In this document: positions 53,595-64,000 of the stretch, in pieces
Numbering within the stretch: position 1 is the first letter of the stretch
Layout of the letters: every line of letters begins with the position of its first letter
Notes under the pieces: generated by a model
The model's database searches: none
Told to the model about the DNA's origin: nothing
The model's input: only the letters and a program-made list of their open reading frames with translations
Translations under genes and position numbers: made by a program
Assembly: GCA_028767165.1 (NCBI GenBank)
Contig: JARACJ010000001.1
Span: 738,520 to 802,519 of the forward strand
Length of the DNA: 64,000 nt
Origin: Proteobacteria bacterium DTSAM18
GTDB lineage: Bacteria > Myxococcota_A > UBA796 > GCA-2862545
Direction: 5' to 3'

Positions 53595-53598
<4 letters not shown>

Positions 53599-55718
53599 GC
53601 CACACCGCCGATCTGTTCGTCGAGCTGCTGGTCGAGGAGATCCCCGCGAGCATGGTGCGTCCCGCACTCGAAGGCCTGCGCAAGGGCATCCTCGGTGCGA
53701 TCAAGGGCCTGGATCACGGTGAGGTCCGCACCTGGGCCACGCCCCGCCGCTTCGCGGTGGCCATCTCCGGTGTGCAGGCCGCCCGCCCCGTGCAGGAGAA
53801 GCTCATCACCGGCGGTCCCGCCGAGCGCGCCTTCGTCGATGGCCAGCCGAGCAAGATGGCCATCGGGTTCGCGAAGTCCAAGGGTGTCGACGTGTCCGCC
53901 CTCGAGGTGGTCGAGGTGCCCAAGCGGGGCAAGGTCGTGGCCGTGCGTGTCCGTCAGGGCGGCGAGCGGGCCATCGATCTGGTCTGCGAGGCGATGTCCT
54001 CCATCATCGAGAGCATCCCCTTCAAGAAGTCGATGCGCTGGGGCGCCGGAACGCTCACCTTCGGTCGTCCGCTGCACCGGGTCACGATCACCTGGGATGG
54101 CGAGCCCGTGGGCGGCGAGGCCTGGGGCATCACCTTCGGCGCCGAGACGCTCGGCCACCGGCTGTCCCCCGGTCCCATCTCCGTGACCACCGCGGATCAG
54201 TGGGTGGAGGACCTGCGGGCCCACCACGTCGAGCCCGACCTCGACCGCCGCAAGCAGATCATCGCCGCTCAGCTCGTGCAGGCCGCCGAGCGCCTCGGCG
54301 CCGATCCCATCGTCGACGACAGCCTGCTCGAGGAGGTCACCCACCTCGTCGAGTGGCCCGTGCTCGTCGTCGGCACCTTCGACGAGGATCTGCTGAACCT
54401 GCCCGCCCGCCTGCTGGTCACCAGCATGCGCGTGCACCAGCGCTACTTCCCGGTGTTCGATGGGGGCAAGCTCACCAACCGCTTCGTCATCATCTCGAAC
54501 AACCCCTTCGGCGACGATGCGCTCATCGCCGACGGCAACGCCCGGGTGCTCCGCGCGCGCTTCTACGACGCCCGCTTCTTCTTCGCCGAGGATCAGCAGA
54601 AGACCCTCGTCGAGCACGGCGCCGGCCTGTCCCGCATGCAGTGGATCCGTGGCCTCGGCTCCATGGCCGACAAGGCCGCCCGCGTGGGCGAGCTGGCCGG
54701 TCAGCTGGCGGCCGACTTCGGCGCCGGTGCGGATCTCGCGCGTCGCGCCGGACTGCTGTCCAAGGCCGACCTGCTCACCCAGATGGTGGGTGAGTTCCCC
54801 GAGCTGCAGGGCTACATGGGCAAGCTGTACGCCCAGCACGACCACGAGCCCGACGCCGTGGCCCAGGCCATCGAGGAGCACTACCTGCCCCGGTTCGCCG
54901 GTGACGACGTCGCCACCACCGCCGAGGGCCTGTCCGTGGCCGTGGCCGAGCGGGTCGACTCCCTCGTGGGCACGTTCGGTGTCGGCATGAAGCCCAAGGG
55001 CGGTGGCGACCCCTACGGCCTGCGCCGTGCCGCCGTCGGCGTGGTGGCCTCCCTGGTCTCCCACGGCGCGCGCAAGAGCCTCCGGAAGCTGTACGCACAG
55101 GGCATCCAGGCCTTCCACACCGCCGCCCTGGCGGGTCCCGAGGCCCATGCCGGCTGGCTGAAGGCCCAGGGCGACGGCCTCGAGGCGAAGAACGCCGCGG
55201 CGCTGGCCGACGAGCTGGTCGAGTTCACCCTCGCACGCTTCAAGGCCGCCATGGTGGCCGACGGTGCCTCCTCCGACCTCGTCGACGCGATCTTCGCGGC
55301 CGATGGCGCCGGAGACGACGTCGTCATGCTGTCCTCCAAGCTCGACGCCCTCCGCGCCGTGGCCGGTGGCGCCGACTTCCTCCCGATCATGCACACCTTC
55401 AAGCGCGTGCTGAAGATCACCGGAGCGAGCACCGAGCCGGTGCCCTCGCCCGATCAGATGACCGAGCAGGTGGAGCGCGATCTTCACGAAGCGGTCGTTC
55501 GTGCCGAGCAGGCGGTGTCCAGCCGCGCCGAGGCGCTCGACTACGAAGGGGTCCTCGCCGAGGTCCTCCGGCTTCGGGAGCCCGTGGAGGCCTTCTTCGA
55601 TGGTGTCATGGTGAACGCAGACGATCCCGCCGTCCGCTCGGTCCGCCTGGGCCTGCTCGGTCGCATCGGTCGCCTGTTCTCCGGTGTCGCCGACTTCTCC
55701 CGCATCACCACCCGTTGA
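53595..55718 (+). CDS. glyS: glycyl-tRNA synthetase beta subunit
   Basis: The 707-residue subunit has the [17 protein letters not shown] start, the GGPAERAF and [11 protein letters not shown] segments, [21 protein letters not shown], a [21 protein letters not shown] block with the HD-like DH pair, [14 protein letters not shown] and a C-terminal anticodon-binding helical part. It supplies tRNA binding to GlyQ, with which it overlaps. Confidence 0.97.
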
Positions 55719-55749
55719 TCGACGCCCCATCCCCCTCTGGAGGCAGGCC

Positions 55750-58391
<2,642 letters not shown>

Positions 58392-58395
<4 letters not shown>

Positions 58396-58976
58396 GGACC
58401 TTCCGGCGGCTCGCGGTCTACTGCGGCGCCGCCGGTGCCACGGTGCCCCGTTACGGTGAGCTCGCCCGTGCCGTGGGCACCGAGCTCGCCCTGAAGGGCA
58501 TCGGCGTGGTGTACGGCGGCGGCAGCGTGGGCCTGATGGGCGCGCTGGCCGACGGCGCCCTGGAGGCGGGGGGAGAGGTCATCGGCGTGATCCCCGAGCG
58601 GCTCGACAAGCTCGAGCTCGGCCACCGGGGCATCACCGATCTCCAGGTCGTCCCCGACATGCACAGCCGCAAGGCCCGCATGGCGGAGCTCGCGGATGGC
58701 TTCGTCGCGCTCCCTGGGGGCTACGGCACCTGGGAGGAGCTGTTCGAGGTCACCACCTGGACCCAGCTCGGCTACCACCGCAAGCCCGTCGGCGTGCTGA
58801 ACGCCCGGGGCTACTACGACCACCTGCTGGCCCAGATCCAACACGGCGTGGATGAAGGGTTCGTGCAGGAGGCCGTGAGCCACATCATCTGTGCCAGCAC
58901 GGAGCTCGGAGAGCTGCTGGAGATGATGGCGACGGTGGAGCTGCCGCTGACGGAGAAGTGGATCAGCAATCCGTAG
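58392..58976 (+). CDS. LOG-family protein (TIGR00730 type)
   Basis: The 194 residues carry the LOG/lysine-decarboxylase-like signature: VYCGAAGA, VYGGGSVGLMG and LPGGYGTWEELFEV. In plants and several bacteria such proteins remove ribose 5'-phosphate from nucleotides to release free bases (cytokinin activation, or nucleotide clean-up). GTG 58392 overlaps the ppdK stop (GTGA), so the pair is coupled. Confidence 0.92.
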
Positions 58977-59281
58977 GGTGAGTGTGAGAAGGGGCGCTTT
59001 CTCACCACGGAGGCACGGAGAACCACTGAGGAGGCACGGAGGTGTGCTTGTTCGTGGCGCTTGTGTGCTGGTGATGCCCTTTGGCTGGCTTGCCCCGTTC
59101 TTGAATTCTTGTGGGTCCGGGCGGGGCGGAGGTACTCGCCCATGAGGAACACACACAAGAATTCCTGGACCCGTCAGCCGATGGGGTTCCAACCAGGCGA
59201 CATCCCTCCGTGCCTGCTCCGTGTGATCTCCGTGCCTCCGTGGTGAAGCACGACCCGGCACCGATCACCCATCCCGTCGAG
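58977..59281. other. gene-free gap with inverted-repeat element
   Basis: The whole gap is taken up by a CCACGGAGGCACGGAG element between two converging genes. No gene is supported; it may also serve as the terminator for both sides. Confidence 0.75.
59001..59248. repeat. CCACGGAGG inverted-repeat element, copy 2
   Basis: The left end CTCACCACGGAGGCACGGAG (from 59001) is mirrored by CTCCGTGCCTCCGTGGTGAA (to 59247), giving terminal inverted repeats of about 42 bases. In the centre, GAATTCTTGTG (59103-59113) and CACAAGAATTC (59154-59164) form a second 11-bp inverted pair. The inverted right end shares 29 identical bases with the left end of copy 1 at 19 kb. Confidence 0.75.
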
Positions 59282-61297
59282 CTACGCCTTCACGACCGGC
59301 AGGGTGATGACGAACCTGGCGCCGCCGTCGAGCCCGTCGCTGCACTTCACCGTGCCCTTGTGGTTCTTGACGATGGAGGCCACCTGGGCGAGGCCCAGGC
59401 CGTGGCCGCCGGCCTTGCCGCGGTGGTCGCCCTCGACGCGGGTCCAGCGCTCGAAGATCTCCTTGCGCATGCCCTTCGGCACGCCGATGCCGTTGTCGAT
59501 CACCTCGATGATGGCCTTGCGGCCCTCCTGGCGCATGTTGAGCTGCACCTTCGGGGCCCGATCCTCGCAGCGGTACTTCAGGGCGTTGTCGAGCAGGCAG
59601 CCCACGGCGTCGCGGATGGCATCGGCGTCGCCGAGGACCTCGTCGGTGGCGTCGAGATCGGCCTGGAAGGCGACGCCGGCGGTCTCGTAGCGGGGGGCCC
59701 ACTGCATCACGGCGTCCAGGACGGCCTCCTCGGTGTCGAAGGGCTCGGGGTTGGGCAGCGTGGCGTCGCGGGCGACCGTGAGGACCTCGTTGACGCGGGC
59801 GGTGAGGCGGTCGGCCTCGTCGATGATGCGGTCGGTGAGCTGGAGCATGTCGTCCTGGCTCTTGTAGGCGCCGAGGGAGAGGTTCTCGGCCATGACCTTG
59901 ATGCCCGCGAGAGGGGTCTTCAGCTCGTGGGTGACACGCGCCGTGAAGTCCCGCTGGCGCTTGAGGAGCTCGCGATGCCGCACGTTGGCGCGGTTGAGGC
60001 TCACGATCGCGGCCAGACCCAGGATGATGCAGGCGGTGGTGATGATGATGGTGAGCAGCTGGGAGCTGCCCTGCAGCGGCGCGACCTTGCTCTTGATGTA
60101 GGCGGTCGACAGGCCCACCGACAGGTGGCTGAAGCTGCGGGGCAGGGGGGTCCACAGCTCGGCGTCCTCGATGTCGGGCCCGGCGACGTGCTCTCCGGCG
60201 GCATCGCGGATGACCACGTTGTCGCCGAACTGGCTGGTGAGGCGCCGCATCAGCTCCACCACGGCGCGATCCTGGTTCAGGGCGAGGGCCACGCCGGGGG
60301 TCTCGTCGTCATGGGGGCGCAGGTAGAGCATGAACGGGTTGTCGGCGAACTCGTCGCGGACGAACCGGGGGGCCATCGAGGCCTGGGTGGCCGGCGGGTG
60401 ACGCAGGAACTGGAGCACGCGGCGGTAGGCCTGCAGGCGACCGTCGGCCGAGGCCAGGCGCATGCGCAGCTGGCTGGCGGCGTTGGGGTTCTCCGCGGCA
60501 TCGAGCAGCTCGATGGCCGGCGGCACCTTCTCGATGGTGTGCTCGAGGAGCGGGGCGTCGAGCGCCGTGATCTGGTAGGCCGTGGAGATACGGTCGCGGC
60601 GGGCCTGGCTGGTCTGGCCGAGCTCCTCCTTGATGTCCGCGCGCAGGAGCCGCCAGTTGATGCGCCGGTCGACCGAGACACCGTCGTGGGTGTCGGCGAT
60701 GGGGGCATCCGGACGAAGGTCGGGCAGGTCGGTGATCGTGAGGGCCTGCTCCGGCAGGCCGGCGCTGTACAGCGTGAAGCCGGCCTGGATGGCGGCACCC
60801 ACCCGGATGTCGGCCGGGGCGTTCTGGCAGCGCCGCATGTAGGCCGTGGCGATGTACTGGGCGAAGCCCGGGTGGCGCAGGGGGCCGATGAACGCTTCCT
60901 GGCGGGTGCTCTGGATGCACGGATGGTTGTAGCTGCCGCCGCCGGTGTGGGTGGGGAACAGCATCTGGGGCATGTGGTTGGGCCCGATGGGGGGCGTCCA
61001 CACGTACAGGGAGTCGAACCAGGCGAAGCGCTGCTTCAGGCGGTTCTGGTAGACGGCCAGATCCTGGGGCTGCGTGGCGAGCTCGAGGGCCTCGTCGAGG
61101 GCCTCGACGAGATCGGTCTCGTACAGGTCGAGGCTGGTGGCGAGGGTGCGCTGCAGATCCGCACGGACCGTCTCGCGGATGCGTGCCTTCTGCTCCGCCG
61201 CCGAGTTGTACGCGAGCATGGCCAGCACGATGAGGGCGAACGTGGCCGCGTAGGGCATGAGCTGGGACAGCTTCTGGGACCAGGAGTTGGCTTGCAA
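59282..61297 (-). CDS. membrane sensor histidine kinase
   Basis: The 671-residue protein has TM1 (about 14-32), a long periplasmic domain (~35-415) with FAWFDSLYVWTPP and paired cysteines, TM2 (~420-440), then HisKA box ARVTHELKTPLAG and a complete ATPase domain (LLDNALKYRC, VIDNGIGVP, GGHGLGLAQVASI). It should autophosphorylate. No response regulator is adjacent. It is divergent from the FG-GAP lipoprotein gene, with which it may share a regulatory region. Confidence 0.92.
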   Translation of the reverse strand: MQANSWSQKLSQLMPYAATFALIVLAMLAYNSAAEQKARIRETVRADLQRTLATSLDLYETDLVEALDEALELATQPQDLAVYQNRLKQRFAWFDSLYVWTPPIGPNHMPQMLFPTHTGGGSYNHPCIQSTRQEAFIGPLRHPGFAQYIATAYMRRCQNAPADIRVGAAIQAGFTLYSAGLPEQALTITDLPDLRPDAPIADTHDGVSVDRRINWRLLRADIKEELGQTSQARRDRISTAYQITALDAPLLEHTIEKVPPAIELLDAAENPNAASQLRMRLASADGRLQAYRRVLQFLRHPPATQASMAPRFVRDEFADNPFMLYLRPHDDETPGVALALNQDRAVVELMRRLTSQFGDNVVIRDAAGEHVAGPDIEDAELWTPLPRSFSHLSVGLSTAYIKSKVAPLQGSSQLLTIIITTACIILGLAAIVSLNRANVRHRELLKRQRDFTARVTHELKTPLAGIKVMAENLSLGAYKSQDDMLQLTDRIIDEADRLTARVNEVLTVARDATLPNPEPFDTEEAVLDAVMQWAPRYETAGVAFQADLDATDEVLGDADAIRDAVGCLLDNALKYRCEDRAPKVQLNMRQEGRKAIIEVIDNGIGVPKGMRKEIFERWTRVEGDHRGKAGGHGLGLAQVASIVKNHKGTVKCSDGLDGGARFVITLPVVKA

Positions 61298-61440
61298 GTG
61301 GGGTCACCGGGGCGGGAAATCGGGGCGGGCCTTGCTGGGGATTCCTATCGTACCGCCGAACCGAACGGCACCGGTACTTGACGAATGGGTACAACCCTGT
61401 GAATCGTTCCGCTGACCGAATCCCGACTCCCGGAGATGAG

Positions 61441-62730
61441 ATGCGCGCGTTCCGCCCCCTGATGGCTGCTGCCCTGGTGCTCTCCGCCTGTGGCTCCAGC
61501 GACGCCCCCACCGACAACCAGGCCGACAAGTCCGCCGAGGCGCCCGCTGAGAAGCCTGCCGAGAAGGCCGAGTTCACCGGCCCCGCTCCCGCGCTGCTCG
61601 TGGTGCAGGCCCAGTTCGGCCAGGGCGCCAAGCCCCTGCCTGCCAAGCTGAGCATCATGCGCCGCGACGAGGCCGGCAAGTTCCACCGGGAGGACATCGA
61701 GGATCCCGAGGCCAACGTGTTCCACAAGGCCATGGCCTTCGACGGCGGCATCCTCACCATCGGCGCCGAGAAGGCCCCCAAGCCCGCCACGCTGAAGCTG
61801 TGGAAGAAGGGCGCCGACGGCTGGACCGCCGAGACCCTGTGGAGCCGCGCCTGGGAGGGTGCCAAGTTCAACCGCTTCCGCGACATCGAGATCGGCGACG
61901 TCACCGGTGACGGCCAGGACAACCTCGTCATCGCCACCCACGATCGCGGCGTCACCGCCGTGGGCACCAAGGGCGCCGACGGCACCTGGACCTTCGCCGA
62001 GTTCGACGAGAAGCCCGACACCTTCGTGCACGAGATCGAGATCGGCGATGTCGACGGCGATGGCGTGAACGAGTTCTACGCCACCCCCTCGGATCGCAAC
62101 CGTGCCTCCGGCGAGTCCCAGCCCGGCGGCGTCGTGCGCTACGACCACGTGGGCGACGGCCAGTTCAAGCAGAGCCAGGTCGTGTACTGGGAGAACTCCC
62201 ACGCCAAGGAGATCCTGGTGGCCGACGTCGACGGCGACGGCACCGACGAGCTCTACATCGCGCGCGAGGGGCACAAGGAGAAGGGCGAGGACGGCCAGGT
62301 CCGCCTCGTGGATCCCGTGGCCATCGTCCAGATGATCCCCGGCAGCGGCGGCTGGACCGAGAAGGTCGTGGCCACCATCCAGGACGATCAGAACCGCTTC
62401 CTGCTCGCCGACGACGTCGACCACGACGGCCAGCTGGAGCTCATCGCAGCCGGCTTCAAGTCCGGCCTGTGGATGCTCGAGCGCGGTGAGGACGGCATGT
62501 TCGAGCCCGTGCTGATCGACGCCAACTCCGGCGGCTTCGAGCACGCGGCCCACACGGCCGACCTCGACGGCGACGGCAAGGTCGAGATCTACGTGGCCGC
62601 CGACCAGCAGAAGGAGTTCCGGATGTACACCTGGAACGGCTCCGATGGCTTCGACCGCAAGATCATCGGCTCCATCGGCCCGTCCGACCGCAGCCACATC
62701 ACCTGGAACATCCAGGACGGCACCTTCTGA
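61441..62730 (+). CDS. lipoprotein with FG-GAP/VCBS-type beta-propeller repeats
   Basis: Lipobox LVLSAC (Cys17) starts a mature chain with a Pro/Glu/Lys-rich linker and a propeller of repeats centred on Ca loops: IEIGDVTGDGQDNLVIA, IEIGDVDGDGVNEFYA, LVADVDGDGTDELYIA, LADDVDHDGQLELIAAG and TADLDGDGKVEIYVA. Such proteins are surface or periplasmic and often bind ligands or partner receptors. ATG 61441 is the chosen start, with a GGAG just before it; a TTGACG -35-like hexamer lies at 61378 with no clear -10. It is followed after 7 bases by greB. Confidence 0.9.
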   Translation: MRAFRPLMAAALVLSACGSSDAPTDNQADKSAEAPAEKPAEKAEFTGPAPALLVVQAQFGQGAKPLPAKLSIMRRDEAGKFHREDIEDPEANVFHKAMAFDGGILTIGAEKAPKPATLKLWKKGADGWTAETLWSRAWEGAKFNRFRDIEIGDVTGDGQDNLVIATHDRGVTAVGTKGADGTWTFAEFDEKPDTFVHEIEIGDVDGDGVNEFYATPSDRNRASGESQPGGVVRYDHVGDGQFKQSQVVYWENSHAKEILVADVDGDGTDELYIAREGHKEKGEDGQVRLVDPVAIVQMIPGSGGWTEKVVATIQDDQNRFLLADDVDHDGQLELIAAGFKSGLWMLERGEDGMFEPVLIDANSGGFEHAAHTADLDGDGKVEIYVAADQQKEFRMYTWNGSDGFDRKIIGSIGPSDRSHITWNIQDGTF

Positions 62731-62737
62731 GGTCTGC

Positions 62738-63307
62738 ATGACCGATGACAACTACATCACGCCCGTCGGGCTGCAGCGCATCCAGTACGAGATGGAGTGG
62801 CTGCGGTCCGTCGAGCGTCCCAAGGTGGTGGCGGAGGTCTCCTACGCCGCCTCCATGGGTGATCGCTCCGAGAATGCCGAGTACATCTACGGCAAGAAGC
62901 GGCTTCGTCAGATCGACTCCCGGATGGGGTTCCTGATGAAGTGCCTGAACAAGATCCGCGTGGTCGACCCCGTCGAGGTGGGCGGCGACACGGTGAAGTT
63001 CGGCGCCACCGTGCTCCTCGAGGACGAAGAGGGCGAAGAGGTCACCTACCGCATCTACGGGGTGCACGAGGTGGACATCGACAAGGGCATCATCTCCCAC
63101 CGAAGTCCGCTGGCCCGCGCCATGATGGGCAAGGCCGAGGGCGACGAGGTGATCTTCCAGGCGCCTGGAGGGCGGCGGGAGTTCGAGATCCTCGAGGTGA
63201 GGTACGACGCGCAGGTTCCGGATCCGGTTCCCGAGTGGAAGAAGGAGAAGGACGACCCGGAGGCGTACGCCCGCACGCAGATCGAGAAGGGCGAGAAGAA
63301 GAGCTGA
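62738..63307 (+). CDS. greB: transcription elongation factor GreB-type
   Basis: GreA/GreB rescue backtracked RNA polymerase by stimulating transcript cleavage. The 189 residues have the N-terminal coiled coil starting YITPVGLQRIQYEMEWL, with acidic tip residues in MGDRSENAEYIYGKKRLRQID, and a C-terminal FKBP-like domain (FGATVLLEDEEGEE, SPLARAMMGKAEGDEV). The YIYGKKRLR segment and basic patch are more like GreB than GreA. A Lys-rich tail follows. Confidence 0.93.
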   Translation: MTDDNYITPVGLQRIQYEMEWLRSVERPKVVAEVSYAASMGDRSENAEYIYGKKRLRQIDSRMGFLMKCLNKIRVVDPVEVGGDTVKFGATVLLEDEEGEEVTYRIYGVHEVDIDKGIISHRSPLARAMMGKAEGDEVIFQAPGGRREFEILEVRYDAQVPDPVPEWKKEKDDPEAYARTQIEKGEKKS

Positions 63308-64000
63308 CGGCCAGCAGCGACCCGGCACCGCTGGTGCCGGGGAGGCGGCCTGCAGCGACCCGGCACCGCTGGTGCCGGGGAGGCGGCCTGCAGCGACCCG
63401 GCACCGCTGGTGCCGGGGAGGCGGCCTGCAGCGACCCGGCACCGCTGGTTCTTCGTCGCTTCGGTCGGGCCGTACAGAAGTACGGCCTCTCCCTCGCTCC
63501 TTGTCCCAGCGGCGCCGGGACGCTGCAGGCCTTGGGTGTGCGGCTGAAGGACGGCGCTGGGATTGCGTTCGCTTGCAGGGGCGTGAGGGGGCGGGCGATG
63601 CCGGCGGGGCGGTCGGCGCCCTGGTAGCCCCCCATTCTTCGTCGCTGCGCTCCTCGCCTGGCGGGCCACCAGGACGCCTCGGGGTGGTGGGGGTGCGGGC
63701 AGAAGGCTGGGGGCTGGCGCTGATCGGGGCCCAAGCAATGGCCCGACCTGTCGCTACAGGTCGCGACCAGCCGGACGTCCGCGCCCGGGTGCCAGCACGC
63801 CCCGCACCACGAGCGGGCCCCGTCGACCGCACCTCCACCGGCCCCTCAACCAGGTTCTCTGTGATCTTGTATGTCGGAGCGGCGGCTGGCCACGGCCAAG
63901 TCTGGTCTGTGTTTGAGGCCCCGAGCCTGTCACAGAGATGAGCATGCACGAGTGGCCAGTCGCCCCCCTCCCTTTGGATAGGATGGGGGCACGGTCTTGG
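63308..64000. other. gene-free end of the window
   Basis: After greB comes a tandem hairpin array, then about 550 bases without a supported gene. Short frames here have no recognisable domain and lie on both strands. TCTCTGTGA (63856-63864) and TCACAGAGA (63930-63938) form a 9-base inverted pair 65 bases apart, near the right edge. Confidence 0.6.
63314..63449 (+). repeat. 38-bp tandem repeat of terminator-like hairpins after greB
   Basis: A 38-base unit beginning GCAGCGACCCGGCACCGCTG starts at 63314, 63352, 63390 and 63428; the fourth is cut short after GCTGGTT. Each full unit contains CCCGGCACC-GCT-GGTGCCGGG, a 9-bp stem with a 3-base loop, so three strong hairpins stand in a row directly after the greB stop. 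Confidence 0.85.

Noticed and set aside
58989..59268. Short frames in the 59 kb gap with FTTEARRSHG-like products
   Set aside because: This is the translation of the CCACGGAGG repeat, a known source of spurious protein predictions.
63314..63449. A CRISPR array after greB
   Set aside because: The units are contiguous with no spacers, and each is a hairpin; no cas genes are in the window.
63372..63941. A 189-residue frame after greB
   Set aside because: It begins in the 38-base hairpin repeats, has no ribosome binding site, and its product is a repeat translation followed by random-looking sequence.

Overview
This 64 kb window is high-GC, almost fully coding chromosomal DNA from a Gram-negative bacterium. 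Lipobox proteins, SecD/SecF/YajC, outer-surface proteins, the two-subunit GlyQ/GlyS synthetase, many histidine kinases and Hanks-type kinases with a GGMAEVWKA-like G-loop suggest a Myxococcota / former Deltaproteobacteria relative. That placement is an inference from gene content. I see no rRNA, tRNA, CRISPR array, phage or transposase gene.

Region 1 (1-8160): the C-terminal part of a RecG-fold helicase that has lost its ATPase motifs, then a leftward run of five genes. In transcription order these are an Hsp70-vWA fusion, a second Hsp70-like protein with a damaged nucleotide site, a membrane protein with an HPD-less J-like domain, a TPR protein ending in a zincin-like domain without zinc ligands, and an alpha/beta hydrolase. 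This chaperone-like operon is the strongest candidate for an undescribed system.

Region 2 (8160-30510) is mostly housekeeping: Maf, a cysteine-free uracil-DNA-glycosylase-like protein, a four-S1-domain protein, QueA-Tgt (queuosine; Tgt lacks its zinc cysteines), YajC-SecD-SecF (SecD has a ~200-residue insert), PIN-PhoH, RlmB, plant-type GshA, a thioredoxin-fold lipoprotein and PepA. It also holds an unusual GpsA-like protein coupled to a PlsB-like acyltransferase, a degenerate kinase fused to a P-loop module, and TrmL-ManC-Gmd.

Region 3 (30511-46621): a Ca-binding-repeat lipoprotein faces a 9.3 kb rightward signalling and surface cluster (REC-histidine kinase, membrane histidine kinase, FecR-like protein, large secreted protein, large lipoprotein, soluble histidine kinase). 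This is followed by a TPR protein, FxsA, MazG, a Ser/Thr kinase with a cyclase-like tail, a YaiL-like protein, a lipoprotein, a TrmN6-like methyltransferase and two small unknown genes.

Region 4 (46655-51815) is accessory in character: an unknown Rossmann-like protein with a KptA-like/Nudix fusion, a double-retropepsin TPR protein, and an EAD1-like/TM/SH3-like protein.

Region 5 (51866-64000): CoaX, GlyQ-GlyS, pyruvate phosphate dikinase, a LOG-family protein, a membrane histidine kinase, an FG-GAP lipoprotein and GreB. GreB is followed by a tandem array of terminator-like hairpins and about 550 bp with no convincing gene. Two intergenic gaps (near 19.0 and 59.1 kb) hold copies of a CCACGGAGGCACGGAG inverted-repeat element.
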